Below, in pieces: positions 52,841 to 61,483 of a stretch of DNA of 64,000 bases. Origin of the DNA: Algoriphagus sp. Y33 (GTDB taxonomy: Bacteria > Bacteroidota > Bacteroidia > Cytophagales > Cyclobacteriaceae); assembly GCF_014838715.1 (NCBI RefSeq), contig NZ_CP061947.1, positions 5,074,001 through 5,138,000 of the forward strand, read 5' to 3'. Both the position numbers and the translations under genes were made by a program. Each line of letters begins with the position of its first letter. Within the stretch, counting starts at the first letter, position 1. The notes under the pieces were generated by a model. That model was not told where the DNA came from, searched no databases, and worked only from the letters and a program-made list of their open reading frames with translations.

Positions 52841-52880
52841 TGACCTTTGCGTTTTCTTTGTGCTCTTTGCGGCTAAAATT
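52841..52880 (-). repeat. Short interspersed repeat, family B, copy 3
   Basis: On the minus strand it reads TTTTAGCCGCAAAGAGCACA, then AAGAAAACGCAAAGGTCA, a series of RCRCAAAG units. It follows the rhomboid gene's stop codon (52881) without a gap. Confidence 0.5.
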
Positions 52881-53819
52881 CTACTTTTTCGAAAACTCAA
52901 ACAGCTTCCGTTTCTCTTCCTTATTCAGTGCTTCGTAACCTCTGTCGGCGATTTTGTCCAGTATCTTATCTATTTCCTCTTGGGTTGCCTCACCGGAATT
53001 AACGGGTGTAGAAGTAGATTTAGAAGACTTCTTGAAAGAGGAAAATCCACCCCCACTGGTGGTTTTTGCTTTACGGTAGGAGACTTTTACATTGCTTTTT
53101 CTCCCGGAGAAAAGATCCTCGAAAAAAATCCCAACCTTCTGCACAGGCACTCCCCAATCATTTCCTTTACGGAGCTGAATGATGTAGAGATAACCAAGCA
53201 ATGCTCCTCCCAAGTGTGCCAGTTCTCCGCCTGCATTAGCACCTACAGAATTGGCAAATGATAGAATCACATAGAAGATCGCAATATATTTGATCTTTAC
53301 CGGCCCTAGTAGTAATAGGAAGAATGTAGTATTAGGACTGAGGGTAGCTGCTCCTACCACGATAGCAAATACTCCTGCACTCGCTCCAAGCATCAGGGAA
53401 CTATTGATAGACTGACTGAAATAAGGAGCCAAATTGTATATCAGTACATAAAAAAGTGCTCCAGCCAAACCTCCAAGAATGTAGAGATTGGCTAGCTTTC
53501 TACTTCCCAGAAACTGATGAATCAGCTGTCCAAACCAGAAGAGGAAAAGCATGTTAAAGAGAATATGGAATATTCCCTCATGCAAAAACATGTAGGTAAA
53601 AATACTCCATGGCTGTGTACCGAGTCTCGGTAAAGCAGCAGGCATCATCAGATATGAAAGCGCGGTGGTGTACAAATCACCCAATCCACCGATAGTCATA
53701 AACACCCGAAAGATCAGCACAACGAAAAACACCAAAAGATTAATGGCAATCAGCTTGTAAAGGCTATTGTCACTGTGCTTAAAAGCATTCCGAAGATTTT
53801 CCCAAAAGTTACCGTACAT
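52881..53819 (-). CDS. Rhomboid-family intramembrane serine protease (longer copy)
   Basis: 312 residues with six membrane helices in the first 215. The catalytic serine is in GASAGVFAIVVG (about residue 145) and the catalytic histidine in ELAHLGGALLG (about 203); HILFNMLFLFWFG is the conserved loop/helix before them. The C-terminal cytoplasmic tail (about 220-312) is basic then ends in TQEEIDKILDKIADRGYEAL, a small helical domain found on many Bacteroidota rhomboids. It cleaves membrane proteins within the bilayer. It starts 2 bases after the other rhomboid's stop and is the last gene of the mutL operon. Confidence 0.93.
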   Translation of the reverse strand: MYGNFWENLRNAFKHSDNSLYKLIAINLLVFFVVLIFRVFMTIGGLGDLYTTALSYLMMPAALPRLGTQPWSIFTYMFLHEGIFHILFNMLFLFWFGQLIHQFLGSRKLANLYILGGLAGALFYVLIYNLAPYFSQSINSSLMLGASAGVFAIVVGAATLSPNTTFFLLLLGPVKIKYIAIFYVILSFANSVGANAGGELAHLGGALLGYLYIIQLRKGNDWGVPVQKVGIFFEDLFSGRKSNVKVSYRKAKTTSGGGFSSFKKSSKSTSTPVNSGEATQEEIDKILDKIADRGYEALNKEEKRKLFEFSKK

Positions 53820-53821
53820 AG

Positions 53822-54613
53822 TTAATAAAAGCTGTTTCTGTCTTTTTTCCAGAAGTAAACCAAAACTCCGCCAATCACCAATCCGCTCAGGTGGGCGAAG
53901 TGTGCCACATTGTCCAGTGGATTATTCACAAATACGTTATATATGGTATAAAGGCTATAAAAAAGCACCATATATTTTGCCTTGATGGGGATAGGGGGGA
54001 AGAGCAAGAATAATTGAGTATTGGGGAAAAGCATCGCAAATGCGATCAAAACCCCGAAAAGAGCACCTGAGGCTCCGACCATAGGTACGTTTCTCTGTAC
54101 CTCCAAAATTGCATCAAGAGTTTGGTTAGCCTGGCTGATTATATTTAGGTCATCAGGATTGCGGCTATAATCATCCACAAAATCGAATACAGTCCGCTTG
54201 AAAAAACCACGATTTTCGATTACCAGTTTATTGAAGGTTTCCGGATCAGGGTTGCTCTGGAACATAGCTACTTTTTCCTCCAGATTGTTCATCCGGTAAG
54301 CGGTATAGCCAGAATATAAGACCCCAGATCCTATACCACAAACCATCCAAAGGATCAGTAGTTTCTTTGGTCCCAGAAACTGCTCTAACAAAGGCCCGAA
54401 AATCAGCAATCCAAACATATTGCCAAACAAATGCCAAAAATCAGCATGCATAAACATGTACGTCAGAAACTGAAATGGTTTGAAATAAGGGCTGTGAATA
54501 TAATAAAGCGCAAACCACTGATTCAACTGCGGAAAGATAAATTGGGACACGATAAGTAGCCCAATGTTGATGATCAGTAGGTTTTGGACTACAGGAGTTA
54601 TATTTCTAAACAT
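53822..54613 (-). CDS. Rhomboid-family intramembrane serine protease (shorter copy)
   Basis: 263 residues with six membrane helices. The catalytic dyad is S in VGASGALFGVLIAF (about residue 180) and H in HFAHLSGLVIGG (about 242); MHADFWHLFGNMFGLLIFG is the conserved N-terminal element. An insertion with charged residues (about 105-170) lies between the early helices and the GxSG helix. It lies one base after mutL and two bases before the second rhomboid, so all are translated from one message. Substrates are unknown. Confidence 0.93.
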   Translation of the reverse strand: MFRNITPVVQNLLIINIGLLIVSQFIFPQLNQWFALYYIHSPYFKPFQFLTYMFMHADFWHLFGNMFGLLIFGPLLEQFLGPKKLLILWMVCGIGSGVLYSGYTAYRMNNLEEKVAMFQSNPDPETFNKLVIENRGFFKRTVFDFVDDYSRNPDDLNIISQANQTLDAILEVQRNVPMVGASGALFGVLIAFAMLFPNTQLFLLFPPIPIKAKYMVLFYSLYTIYNVFVNNPLDNVAHFAHLSGLVIGGVLVYFWKKDRNSFY

Positions 54614-54614
54614 G

Positions 54615-56462
54615 CTATTTGCCGAAGAAGGAATGAATACTGCTTAAATCTAATTTCACGAACGTTTTGTTCCCTCCCAATCCATAATTTGGGTTTTGAC
54701 AGGCAAATAGATGACCTACCAGGGTTTCCATCTCTTGTGAATTTAGTTTTTGCCCTTTTTTCAAGGACGATTTGCGGGCTAATGAGCGCGCTAGATTTTC
54801 TCTTGTATCGAGCGAAAGTTCACTTTTGAAATGCTTGTATTGCTCCAATAGCCCTTCAAAAAGCTCTTTTTCGTTTTTGACAGGTATATCCGCAGGGACA
54901 CCCTGAATGAGTACTGTATCCTTGCCAAACTCTGAAACCATAAAACCCAAACTGTGGAGTTCAGGCATAATATCCATCACCAACGCATAATCCGAGGGGC
55001 CGAGATTGATGGTCGGAGGGAAGAGACATTGCTGTGAAGTCCCTTGAGCGAGTTTCAGCTGTCGCAAATAGCGCTCATAGAGAACCCGCTCATGAGCAGT
55101 CTGCTGATCAATAATCAAAAAACCTGTGGACATCTGGGCGACTACATAGCTAAGTTCAACCTGAAAAGTAGCTCCGGTAGATTCCGTTTCAGTACGTTTC
55201 GGGATAAATTCACCGGCATCATCCGGTTTTGCTCTACTTTCAAAAGTCAAAACTTCCGTCTCTTCGGGCTGGATAGTTTGTTTAACTTCCCTCGTAGTTG
55301 GCTGGGTGCCTTCAAATAGTTTCTCCCAGCCCGATGTACTTGCCTGCTTGAATTCAGGTGTATTGAATGATTTGTAGCTATATTCACGATCCACCTGCAC
55401 TTTTTTCTCAGGATCTTTGTCCCACTTTTCGTTAAAATTCACGTCAAGACTAAAATCAAGTGAAGGAACGACATGATGTGCCCCCAGAGCCTGTTTTACC
55501 GCAGAGCGAATCACCGCATAGATTGTCCGTTCGTCGTCAAACTTGATCTCAGTTTTGGTGGGGTGGACATTGATATCGATATGAGAAGGGTCGATTTCCA
55601 GAAAAAGCACATAAAATGGATGCTGATCCTGCTGTAGCAATCCTTCAAAAGCCGAACTTACAGCATGATTCAGGTAGCTGCTTTTGATGTAACGATTGTT
55701 GACAAAGAAAAACTGCTCCCCCCGGGTTTTCTTGGCATTTTCAGGTTTTCCTATATATCCTTTCACGTTCACATGAGGGGTTAGTTCCTCGCAGGGAACA
55801 AGTTGTCCTTGGTAGTTTTTGCCAAAAAGCCCCACAATTCTATGACTAAGCTTGCCTGGCGTAAGGCTAAATACTTCCAGGTCTTGCTGAAACAACGAAA
55901 ATCCGATTTCAGAATACGAAAGTGCCACCCGCTGAAATTCATCCACGATATGACGCATTTCCACGGGATTGGACTTCAGGAAATTTCTTCGGGCGGGCAC
56001 ATTATAAAACAGGTTTTTCATAGAAACCGAGGTTCCTACATTTCCTGCAAACGGTTCTTGCTTTTTCACTTCTGATCCTTCTATTTGGATCAATGTTCCC
56101 AGTTCAGACTCTGCTTGTCTGGTTTTCAATTCCACCTGAGCTACTGCGGCGATAGAAGCCAGCGCTTCTCCCCGAAACCCAAATGTCCTGATAGAAAAAA
56201 GATCTGAGGAACTGCGGATTTTGGATGTAGCATGGCGCTCAAAACTCATACGGGCATCGGTAGCAGACATGCCTTTCCCGTTATCAATTACTTGGATTAG
56301 TTGTTTCCCTGATTCTTTTATCACCACTTGCACTTGGGAAGCACCTGCATCCACAGCATTCTCAAGAAGTTCCTTGAGTGCGGATGCGGGTCTTTGAACT
56401 ACTTCTCCCGCTGCAATTTGATTGGCTATCGCATCAGGGAGGAGCTGGATGACATCACTCAT
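54615..56462 (-). CDS. mutL: DNA mismatch repair protein MutL
   Basis: 615 residues. The N-terminal GHKL ATPase (1-330) has ELLENAVDAGASQ, DNGKGM and TFGFRGEALASI, and the FFVNNRYIKSS strand. A variable linker (330-430) leads to the C-terminal dimerisation domain. In the endonuclease-type MutL the motif DQHAxxExxxxE binds metal; here it reads DQQTAHERVLYE, keeping the acidic residues with Gln for His, while the CPHGRP-type site is replaced by NPNYGLGG, so nicking activity is doubtful. It overlaps the upstream gene by 8 bases and is followed closely by two rhomboid genes. Confidence 0.96.
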   Translation of the reverse strand: MSDVIQLLPDAIANQIAAGEVVQRPASALKELLENAVDAGASQVQVVIKESGKQLIQVIDNGKGMSATDARMSFERHATSKIRSSSDLFSIRTFGFRGEALASIAAVAQVELKTRQAESELGTLIQIEGSEVKKQEPFAGNVGTSVSMKNLFYNVPARRNFLKSNPVEMRHIVDEFQRVALSYSEIGFSLFQQDLEVFSLTPGKLSHRIVGLFGKNYQGQLVPCEELTPHVNVKGYIGKPENAKKTRGEQFFFVNNRYIKSSYLNHAVSSAFEGLLQQDQHPFYVLFLEIDPSHIDINVHPTKTEIKFDDERTIYAVIRSAVKQALGAHHVVPSLDFSLDVNFNEKWDKDPEKKVQVDREYSYKSFNTPEFKQASTSGWEKLFEGTQPTTREVKQTIQPEETEVLTFESRAKPDDAGEFIPKRTETESTGATFQVELSYVVAQMSTGFLIIDQQTAHERVLYERYLRQLKLAQGTSQQCLFPPTINLGPSDYALVMDIMPELHSLGFMVSEFGKDTVLIQGVPADIPVKNEKELFEGLLEQYKHFKSELSLDTRENLARSLARKSSLKKGQKLNSQEMETLVGHLFACQNPNYGLGGNKTFVKLDLSSIHSFFGK

Positions 56463-56868
56463 GTTTTTTCTTGGGTTTTAGCCTGAAGAAAAAATAGATC
56501 GCCGCTACAAGTGCCCCTGCGTATCCCATGTACTCAAATATGACAGGACCCAAATACACGTACCCAAAAATAGATCCCAGAAGCAATAAAAATATAAAGG
56601 TCCGTATCATCGCTGTAGAAGCAAAGATATTTGCTCCATCACGCTCTTTTATCCCCTTATGTTGCGCAAAGGACCCACGAATACCTGCGCCATAAGAGCC
56701 GAAATCCCGTGAGGTTCCATCACTTTTCTCCAGAAGTCCCTGAGCTTCCAAGTCTTTTTTGATCTGGGAGGTTCTATGCTCGATCTCCTCACGCACCGGA
56801 TCATAATACCGTGGTTTGATATCAAATCTCATGGGAGCGGCGGTGCGAAATACAGATGGGAATTTCAT
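56455..56868 (-). CDS. Hypothetical membrane protein, first gene of the mutL operon
   Basis: 137 residues. A charged N-terminal half (RFDIKPRYYDPVREEIEHRTSQIKK, quoted in part) with a helical segment and a glycine-rich stretch (RDFGSYGAGIRGSF) precedes two C-terminal membrane helices (IRTFIFLLLLGSIFGYVYL and YAGALVAAIYFFFRL). Proteins of this shape are common upstream of mutL in Cytophagales, but no function is known to me. It overlaps mutL by 8 bases. A family C repeat ends just upstream of its ATG. Confidence 0.7.
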   Translation of the reverse strand: MKFPSVFRTAAPMRFDIKPRYYDPVREEIEHRTSQIKKDLEAQGLLEKSDGTSRDFGSYGAGIRGSFAQHKGIKERDGANIFASTAMIRTFIFLLLLGSIFGYVYLGPVIFEYMGYAGALVAAIYFFFRLKPKKKHE

Positions 56869-56883
56869 ATGTTTATATTTTCC

Positions 56884-56960
56884 TTTAAGTGGTCATATGG
56901 AATCCCGCAAGGTAGGACAATCATCCCTACGAGTGAAGTTATCGTCATGCTCGATTTCAT
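56884..56960 (-). repeat. Short interspersed repeat, family C, copy 1
   Basis: Bounded by TTTAAGTGGTCAT (56884-56896) and CATGCTCGATTTCAT (56946-56960). On the minus strand it runs from ATGAAATCGAGC to ATGACCACTTAAA and ends 16 bases before the ATG of the gene at 56868. Confidence 0.6.
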
Positions 56961-56975
56961 ATGATTATAAATTTC

Positions 56976-57102
56976 TTTAAGTGGCCATAACCCGTACCTT
57001 GACGAAAGAAACGGGAGAACCTGTCTCGAACTCGATTCGGGACAACCTCTCATGGATTATAATAATCCAAATGTGTATTGTCTTCCACATGCTCGATTTC
57101 AT
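56976..57102 (-). repeat. Short interspersed repeat, family C, copy 2
   Basis: Bounded by TTTAAGTGGCCAT (56976-56988) and CATGCTCGATTTCAT (57088-57102), in tandem with copy 1. It shares an inner block (57021-57042) with copy 3, 19 of 22 bases identical. Confidence 0.6.
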
Positions 57103-57376
57103 GACGTTGTAATTTTTAAAGTGTGCTTCACGTTAAGTTAAAAGCACATCGTGGGAATAAGTTCCAGCATATTGACCGGATATCAAATTTATCACCTTTT
57201 TAACCCGGTTTAGGGCTGAATGTTACCTTATCTTTCAGTATCTTCAACTAAAGAAGTTCTAAACTTCGTAAATGGAGTAGCCACTGGGCTTAGAAGGTTT
57301 GCAAAAGCCAAAGGATATCGAATCGGTCGGTTCACAAATTTATTTAGAAAGTTAAGGATTAAAAATTTACTCAAGA

Positions 57377-60337
57377 ATGAGCAATAAGCTTTGGAGAATT
57401 TTCGCAGTTGGTATTATAGCTCTTACATTTTCTTCGGGAAAACTCGATGAATCATTAAAAATAGCAGATCCGCTTTCTACCACGGATTCAATGGATCAAC
57501 TCAATTGGGTAGACTCTGTCTTCAGTAGTCTTACTTTTGATGAGCGCTTGGGTCAGCTTTTTATGGTTGCGGCTTACTCCAATAAGGATCAGAAGCATGT
57601 AGATGAAATCAGCACTCTCATAAAAAAAGAAAATCTTGGTGGGTTGATTTTTTTTCAGGGAGGACCTAATCGACAGGCACGTCTGACCAATTACTACCAA
57701 GCTCAATCAAAAACTCCGCTGCTGATAGCCATGGATGCAGAATGGGGAATTAGTATGCGACTGGATTCCGTGCCCGATTTTCCAAAAGCGATGACGTTGG
57801 GTGCTGTGCAAAATCCTGACTTGGTGTATACTATGGGGAAGGAAATTGCAAGACAATTTAAGGAACTAGGTATGCACATCAACTTCGCCCCTGTGGTGGA
57901 TGTGAATTCCAACCCTGAAAATCCAGTGATCGGGTACCGGGCATTTGGAGGAGATAGAGAAGTAGTAACCAGCCATGCTATTTCGTATATGAAAGGACTA
58001 CAGGACAACGGGGTGATTGCAAATGCAAAGCATTTTCCCGGCCATGGAGATACCGAAGCCGATAGCCATTATTCTTTGCCGGTGATCAAAAATCATGAGC
58101 AACGGATCTGGGATGTGGATTTATACCCTTATCAGGAACTTTTCAAGGAAAACCTAATGTCTGTAATGGTAGCTCACTTAAATGTTCCCAGTCTAGACGA
58201 TGCGGGAAATATGGCTACCAGTCTTTCCAAAAAAGTGGTGACAGACCTACTTCAGAACCGGATGAATTTTCAGGGTTTGATCTTTACGGATGCGCTTAAT
58301 ATGAAGGGTGTCGCCATCTCCAATGCCCCTGGAGAAGTAGATTTAAAGGCATTGCTGGCAGGAAATGATGTTCTGCTCTATTCTCAGGATGTACTAAAAG
58401 CCAAAACACTTATCAAATCGGCAGTAGCGGATGGAAGGATTTCTGAAAAGGAAATTAATCGTAGGGTAAAAAAGATTTTGCGTGCTAAGTACTGGGCTGG
58501 ACTGAATGCGTACAAACCCATCAACACCTATAAGCTTGCAGAGAGACTGGATACGCCTGAGACGCAGACAATCATTGAGGAGCTATATGCCGATGCCATC
58601 ACAGTCGCTGTGAATAAAGGCAATCTACTTCCTTTCAAAAACCTAGATCTAACCCGTTTTGCAAGCCTGAGCATAGGTGATGAAGGAAAAGATTTTCAGA
58701 AATACCTATCCAAGTACGCTAAATTTGAACATTTCAGTATAGCCAAGGCTGCTAACGAGACAACTCATTACAATACCATGAAGCAGCTGGAAGACTTCGA
58801 TGTAGTAGTAGTCGGCTTAATGGGTGTGACGAACAGTCCAAAAAGAAAATTTGGCATTTCTGATAGTGATGTGAAATTCATAAAGGATCTTGCAAAGCGT
58901 CAAAAGGTGGTGACGGTGCTTTTTGGCAATGCATATGCCGCACAGCAATTGGAGGGAATCGGGAATGTCGTATTTGCTTATGAAAATAATCCGGTGACCC
59001 AAGAGCTGGCTCCCCAGATACTTTTCGGAGCCAGAAATGCAACAGGTATTTTGCCGGTAACGGTGAGTGGAGAGTTTACGGCTGGGGTAGGAGGATACAT
59101 GAAGGCTATCAATAGGCTATCGTATGGCACTCCCGAAAGTGTAGGACTGGATGGCAAGACGCTCGATAAGATAGATGAAGTGGCTAATCGGGCAATCAAA
59201 ATCCAAGCTACCCCTGGGGCAAATGTTTTGGTTGTGAAAAATGGAAAAGTGGTTTTTGAGAGATCCTATGGGAAGTTAGAGTACACGTCCAGTCCTGCTG
59301 TGAATTCTGAGACAGTTTATGACTTGGCTTCCATCACCAAAGTATTGGCAACAACCCAAGCAGTGATGTTTCTAGAAAGTCGCGGGGAGTTGGATATGGG
59401 AAATTCTCTGGAAGATTATCTTCCCGAACTCAAAGGCACAAATAAAGGAAAGATGGTGCTGAGAGATGTAATGGCGCATGAAGCAGGGCTGGTTGCATTT
59501 ATTCCCTATTATGCCCGAACAGTAGAAGCAGGTCAATGGCGCGGGGATTATTACAAGCCAATGTCTTCACTTGGTTTTACAAGACCCATTTCCAACGACA
59601 TGTTTGGAATGGACGCCCTTCGTGACAGTATCTGGCACTGGACTGTGGAATCGAAAATCACCCCAATTCCCAGAGGAGCGGGGAAGCATAAATATGTATA
59701 CTCTGACCTTACCATGTACTTGATGCAGGCAGTAGTAGAACGGATAGTGAATCAGCCTATGGAAACATTTTTAGATCAAAACTTTTATGCGCCTCTTGGG
59801 CTTAGCACCATGACGTTCAACCCGGCTTTTAAGATGCCAATTGACAATATAGCACCAACTGAAAATGATATAGTATTCCGAAAAAGGTTAGTCCGGGGAT
59901 ATGTGCATGACCCGGGGGCGGCCATGTTTGGTGGAGTGGCAGGTCATGCGGGCCTTTTCGGGAAAGCAAATGATCTCGCCGTAATGATGCAGATGATGTT
60001 GAACCAAGGCAACTACGGGGGAGTGGACCTCATACGACCGGAGACGGTGAAGAAATTCACCAAAAACCAATCCAGCCAAAGTCGCAGGGGCTGGGGCTGG
60101 GACAAGCCCAACACTGAAGTAGGGAAGGGTGGATCTGCAGGAGACTTGGCTCCAAAATCCACCTTTGGACATACAGGATTCACAGGAACCTGTGTATGGG
60201 CAGACCCTGACAATGATCTGATTTATGTATTTCTTTCGAACCGTGTCTACCCAGATGCTACGAATACTAAATTGCTCAAAGAAGGAATTCGTACAGAAAT
60301 CCACGATATCATTTATGAGGCAATGGGCAAGAGATAG
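57377..60337 (+). CDS. GH3 beta-N-acetylhexosaminidase (NagZ-like) fused to a serine hydrolase/beta-lactamase domain
   Basis: 986 residues. A probable N-terminal export signal is followed by a GH3 domain (about 50-560): KHFPGHGDTEADSHYSLPV holds the NagZ-type catalytic His-Asp pair and FTDALNMKGV the nucleophile Asp. NagZ enzymes remove GlcNAc from muropeptides. After residue about 600 comes a class C beta-lactamase/serine hydrolase domain with SITK (SxxK nucleophile), YSD (YxN-like) and HTG (KTG-like). The fusion suggests periplasmic peptidoglycan turnover, trimming sugar and peptide. This two-domain form occurs in Bacteroidota. It is a single gene. Confidence 0.93.
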   Translation: MSNKLWRIFAVGIIALTFSSGKLDESLKIADPLSTTDSMDQLNWVDSVFSSLTFDERLGQLFMVAAYSNKDQKHVDEISTLIKKENLGGLIFFQGGPNRQARLTNYYQAQSKTPLLIAMDAEWGISMRLDSVPDFPKAMTLGAVQNPDLVYTMGKEIARQFKELGMHINFAPVVDVNSNPENPVIGYRAFGGDREVVTSHAISYMKGLQDNGVIANAKHFPGHGDTEADSHYSLPVIKNHEQRIWDVDLYPYQELFKENLMSVMVAHLNVPSLDDAGNMATSLSKKVVTDLLQNRMNFQGLIFTDALNMKGVAISNAPGEVDLKALLAGNDVLLYSQDVLKAKTLIKSAVADGRISEKEINRRVKKILRAKYWAGLNAYKPINTYKLAERLDTPETQTIIEELYADAITVAVNKGNLLPFKNLDLTRFASLSIGDEGKDFQKYLSKYAKFEHFSIAKAANETTHYNTMKQLEDFDVVVVGLMGVTNSPKRKFGISDSDVKFIKDLAKRQKVVTVLFGNAYAAQQLEGIGNVVFAYENNPVTQELAPQILFGARNATGILPVTVSGEFTAGVGGYMKAINRLSYGTPESVGLDGKTLDKIDEVANRAIKIQATPGANVLVVKNGKVVFERSYGKLEYTSSPAVNSETVYDLASITKVLATTQAVMFLESRGELDMGNSLEDYLPELKGTNKGKMVLRDVMAHEAGLVAFIPYYARTVEAGQWRGDYYKPMSSLGFTRPISNDMFGMDALRDSIWHWTVESKITPIPRGAGKHKYVYSDLTMYLMQAVVERIVNQPMETFLDQNFYAPLGLSTMTFNPAFKMPIDNIAPTENDIVFRKRLVRGYVHDPGAAMFGGVAGHAGLFGKANDLAVMMQMMLNQGNYGGVDLIRPETVKKFTKNQSSQSRRGWGWDKPNTEVGKGGSAGDLAPKSTFGHTGFTGTCVWADPDNDLIYVFLSNRVYPDATNTKLLKEGIRTEIHDIIYEAMGKR

Positions 60338-60343
60338 GATTCG

Positions 60344-61294
60344 CTAGAAAGGTAATTTACCCAAATCCACATTGCCTCCCGAGAGGATAATTCCAACTTT
60401 CTTGCCACTGAATCTATCTTGATTAGCTAATAAGGCTGCCAAAGGGACAGCGCAAGAAGGTTCCACAACGATTTTCATCCGCTCATAGATCAGACGCATT
60501 GCATCTATGATTTGTGGATCCGAAGCTAGTAGTATGTCAGATACGTAGGCTTGAATCAGTTTGAAATTCCAAGCACCCAATGAGGTTCGTAATCCATCGG
60601 CGATGGTATTTGGAGCAGTTTGAGGAATTAATTTGTTTGCATGGAAGGATTGAAAAGCATCGTCAGCTCCTTGAGGCTCTGTACCGATAACCTCAATGCT
60701 GAGATTTAGGTAATGCGCAGCTAAAGAAGTCCCGCCAAGCAAACCTCCTCCGCCCACAGGAGTTAGAATGACATCTAAATCTTCTTGATCCTCGATTAGC
60801 TCCAATGCACAGGTAGCTTGTCCCTCTATTACATCCATATTGTCGTAAGGAGGGATAAACGTAGCTCCCGTTTTTTTCACGGTTTCTTCCAGAGCAGTTT
60901 CTCTTGCTTCAAGGGTCGGTTCGCATTCTATAATAATCCCTCCATAACCCTTCACGGCCTTCTTTTTGATTTCAGGAGCATTGGAGGGCATCACGATGTA
61001 GGAAGGGGTTCCTGCAAGAGTAGCCGCTCTTGCCAATGCTGCTGCATGATTTCCACTACTATGTGTTGCTACTCCTTTAGCCTTTTGTGTATCGGTAAGC
61101 TTCATTACAGCATTTGCCGCACCTCTTGCTTTAAATGCACCGACTTTCTGAAAGTTTTCACACTTGAAAAATATTTCACACCCTGCAATTTCGTTGATTG
61201 CTGATGAAGTCATAATAGGCGTTCGGTGAATAAACTGCTGGATACGTTCATGTGCCGCTTGGATATCAGCAAGGGATGGGAAGTCAATTTTCAT
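60344..61294 (-). CDS. Threonine/serine dehydratase (PLP, fold type II)
   Basis: 316 residues from ATG 61294; the frame extends upstream to 61339 but that part lies in the family C repeat and is rejected. The PLP lysine is in KVGAFKARGAAN, SSGNHAAALA binds the substrate carboxylate, and GGGGLLGG the phosphate. With no ACT regulatory domain it is the short catabolic-type threonine dehydratase or serine racemase-like enzyme, giving 2-oxobutanoate or pyruvate plus ammonia. It is a single gene; a family C repeat begins 20 bases upstream and may shape its expression. Confidence 0.93.
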   Translation of the reverse strand: MKIDFPSLADIQAAHERIQQFIHRTPIMTSSAINEIAGCEIFFKCENFQKVGAFKARGAANAVMKLTDTQKAKGVATHSSGNHAAALARAATLAGTPSYIVMPSNAPEIKKKAVKGYGGIIIECEPTLEARETALEETVKKTGATFIPPYDNMDVIEGQATCALELIEDQEDLDVILTPVGGGGLLGGTSLAAHYLNLSIEVIGTEPQGADDAFQSFHANKLIPQTAPNTIADGLRTSLGAWNFKLIQAYVSDILLASDPQIIDAMRLIYERMKIVVEPSCAVPLAALLANQDRFSGKKVGIILSGGNVDLGKLPF

Positions 61295-61314
61295 GTATTT
61301 TATAACTTTTTTCT

Positions 61315-61415
61315 TTTCAGTGGTCATTATCTGTCCCAAACTCGATTAGGGAAAATCCCGCATTACGGATCAGCTTGCGTCATGCCTATCGGCCGCCAAG
61401 CAGGCTCGATTTCAT
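61315..61415 (-). repeat. Short interspersed repeat, family C, copy 3
   Basis: Bounded by TTTCAGTGGTCAT (61315-61327) and GCTCGATTTCAT (61404-61415), with the inner block 61331-61352 shared with copy 2. Again it lies immediately upstream of a minus-strand gene. Confidence 0.6.
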
Positions 61416-61483
61416 GCGCTGAAATTAGCTAAATTTGGGTTTGGTAGCTTAAGAATACTAGATGATATTCCTATCTTCCCTGC

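Larger units (their letters stand above)
56869..57376. other. 508-base gap with two family C repeats
   Basis: Divergent region between the mutL operon and the GH3 fusion gene. Two family C repeats lie in tandem (56884-56960 and 56976-57102). The rest is AT-rich without a supported gene; a frame of 62 codons within the repeats is rejected. Confidence 0.5.

Noticed and set aside
56865..57053. 62-codon minus-strand frame
   Set aside because: It lies entirely within the two family C repeats and the boundary word MKSS arises from the repeat itself.
61295..61339. 15-residue extension of threonine dehydratase
   Set aside because: The extension is encoded by the family C repeat; the homologous protein start is MKIDFPS.
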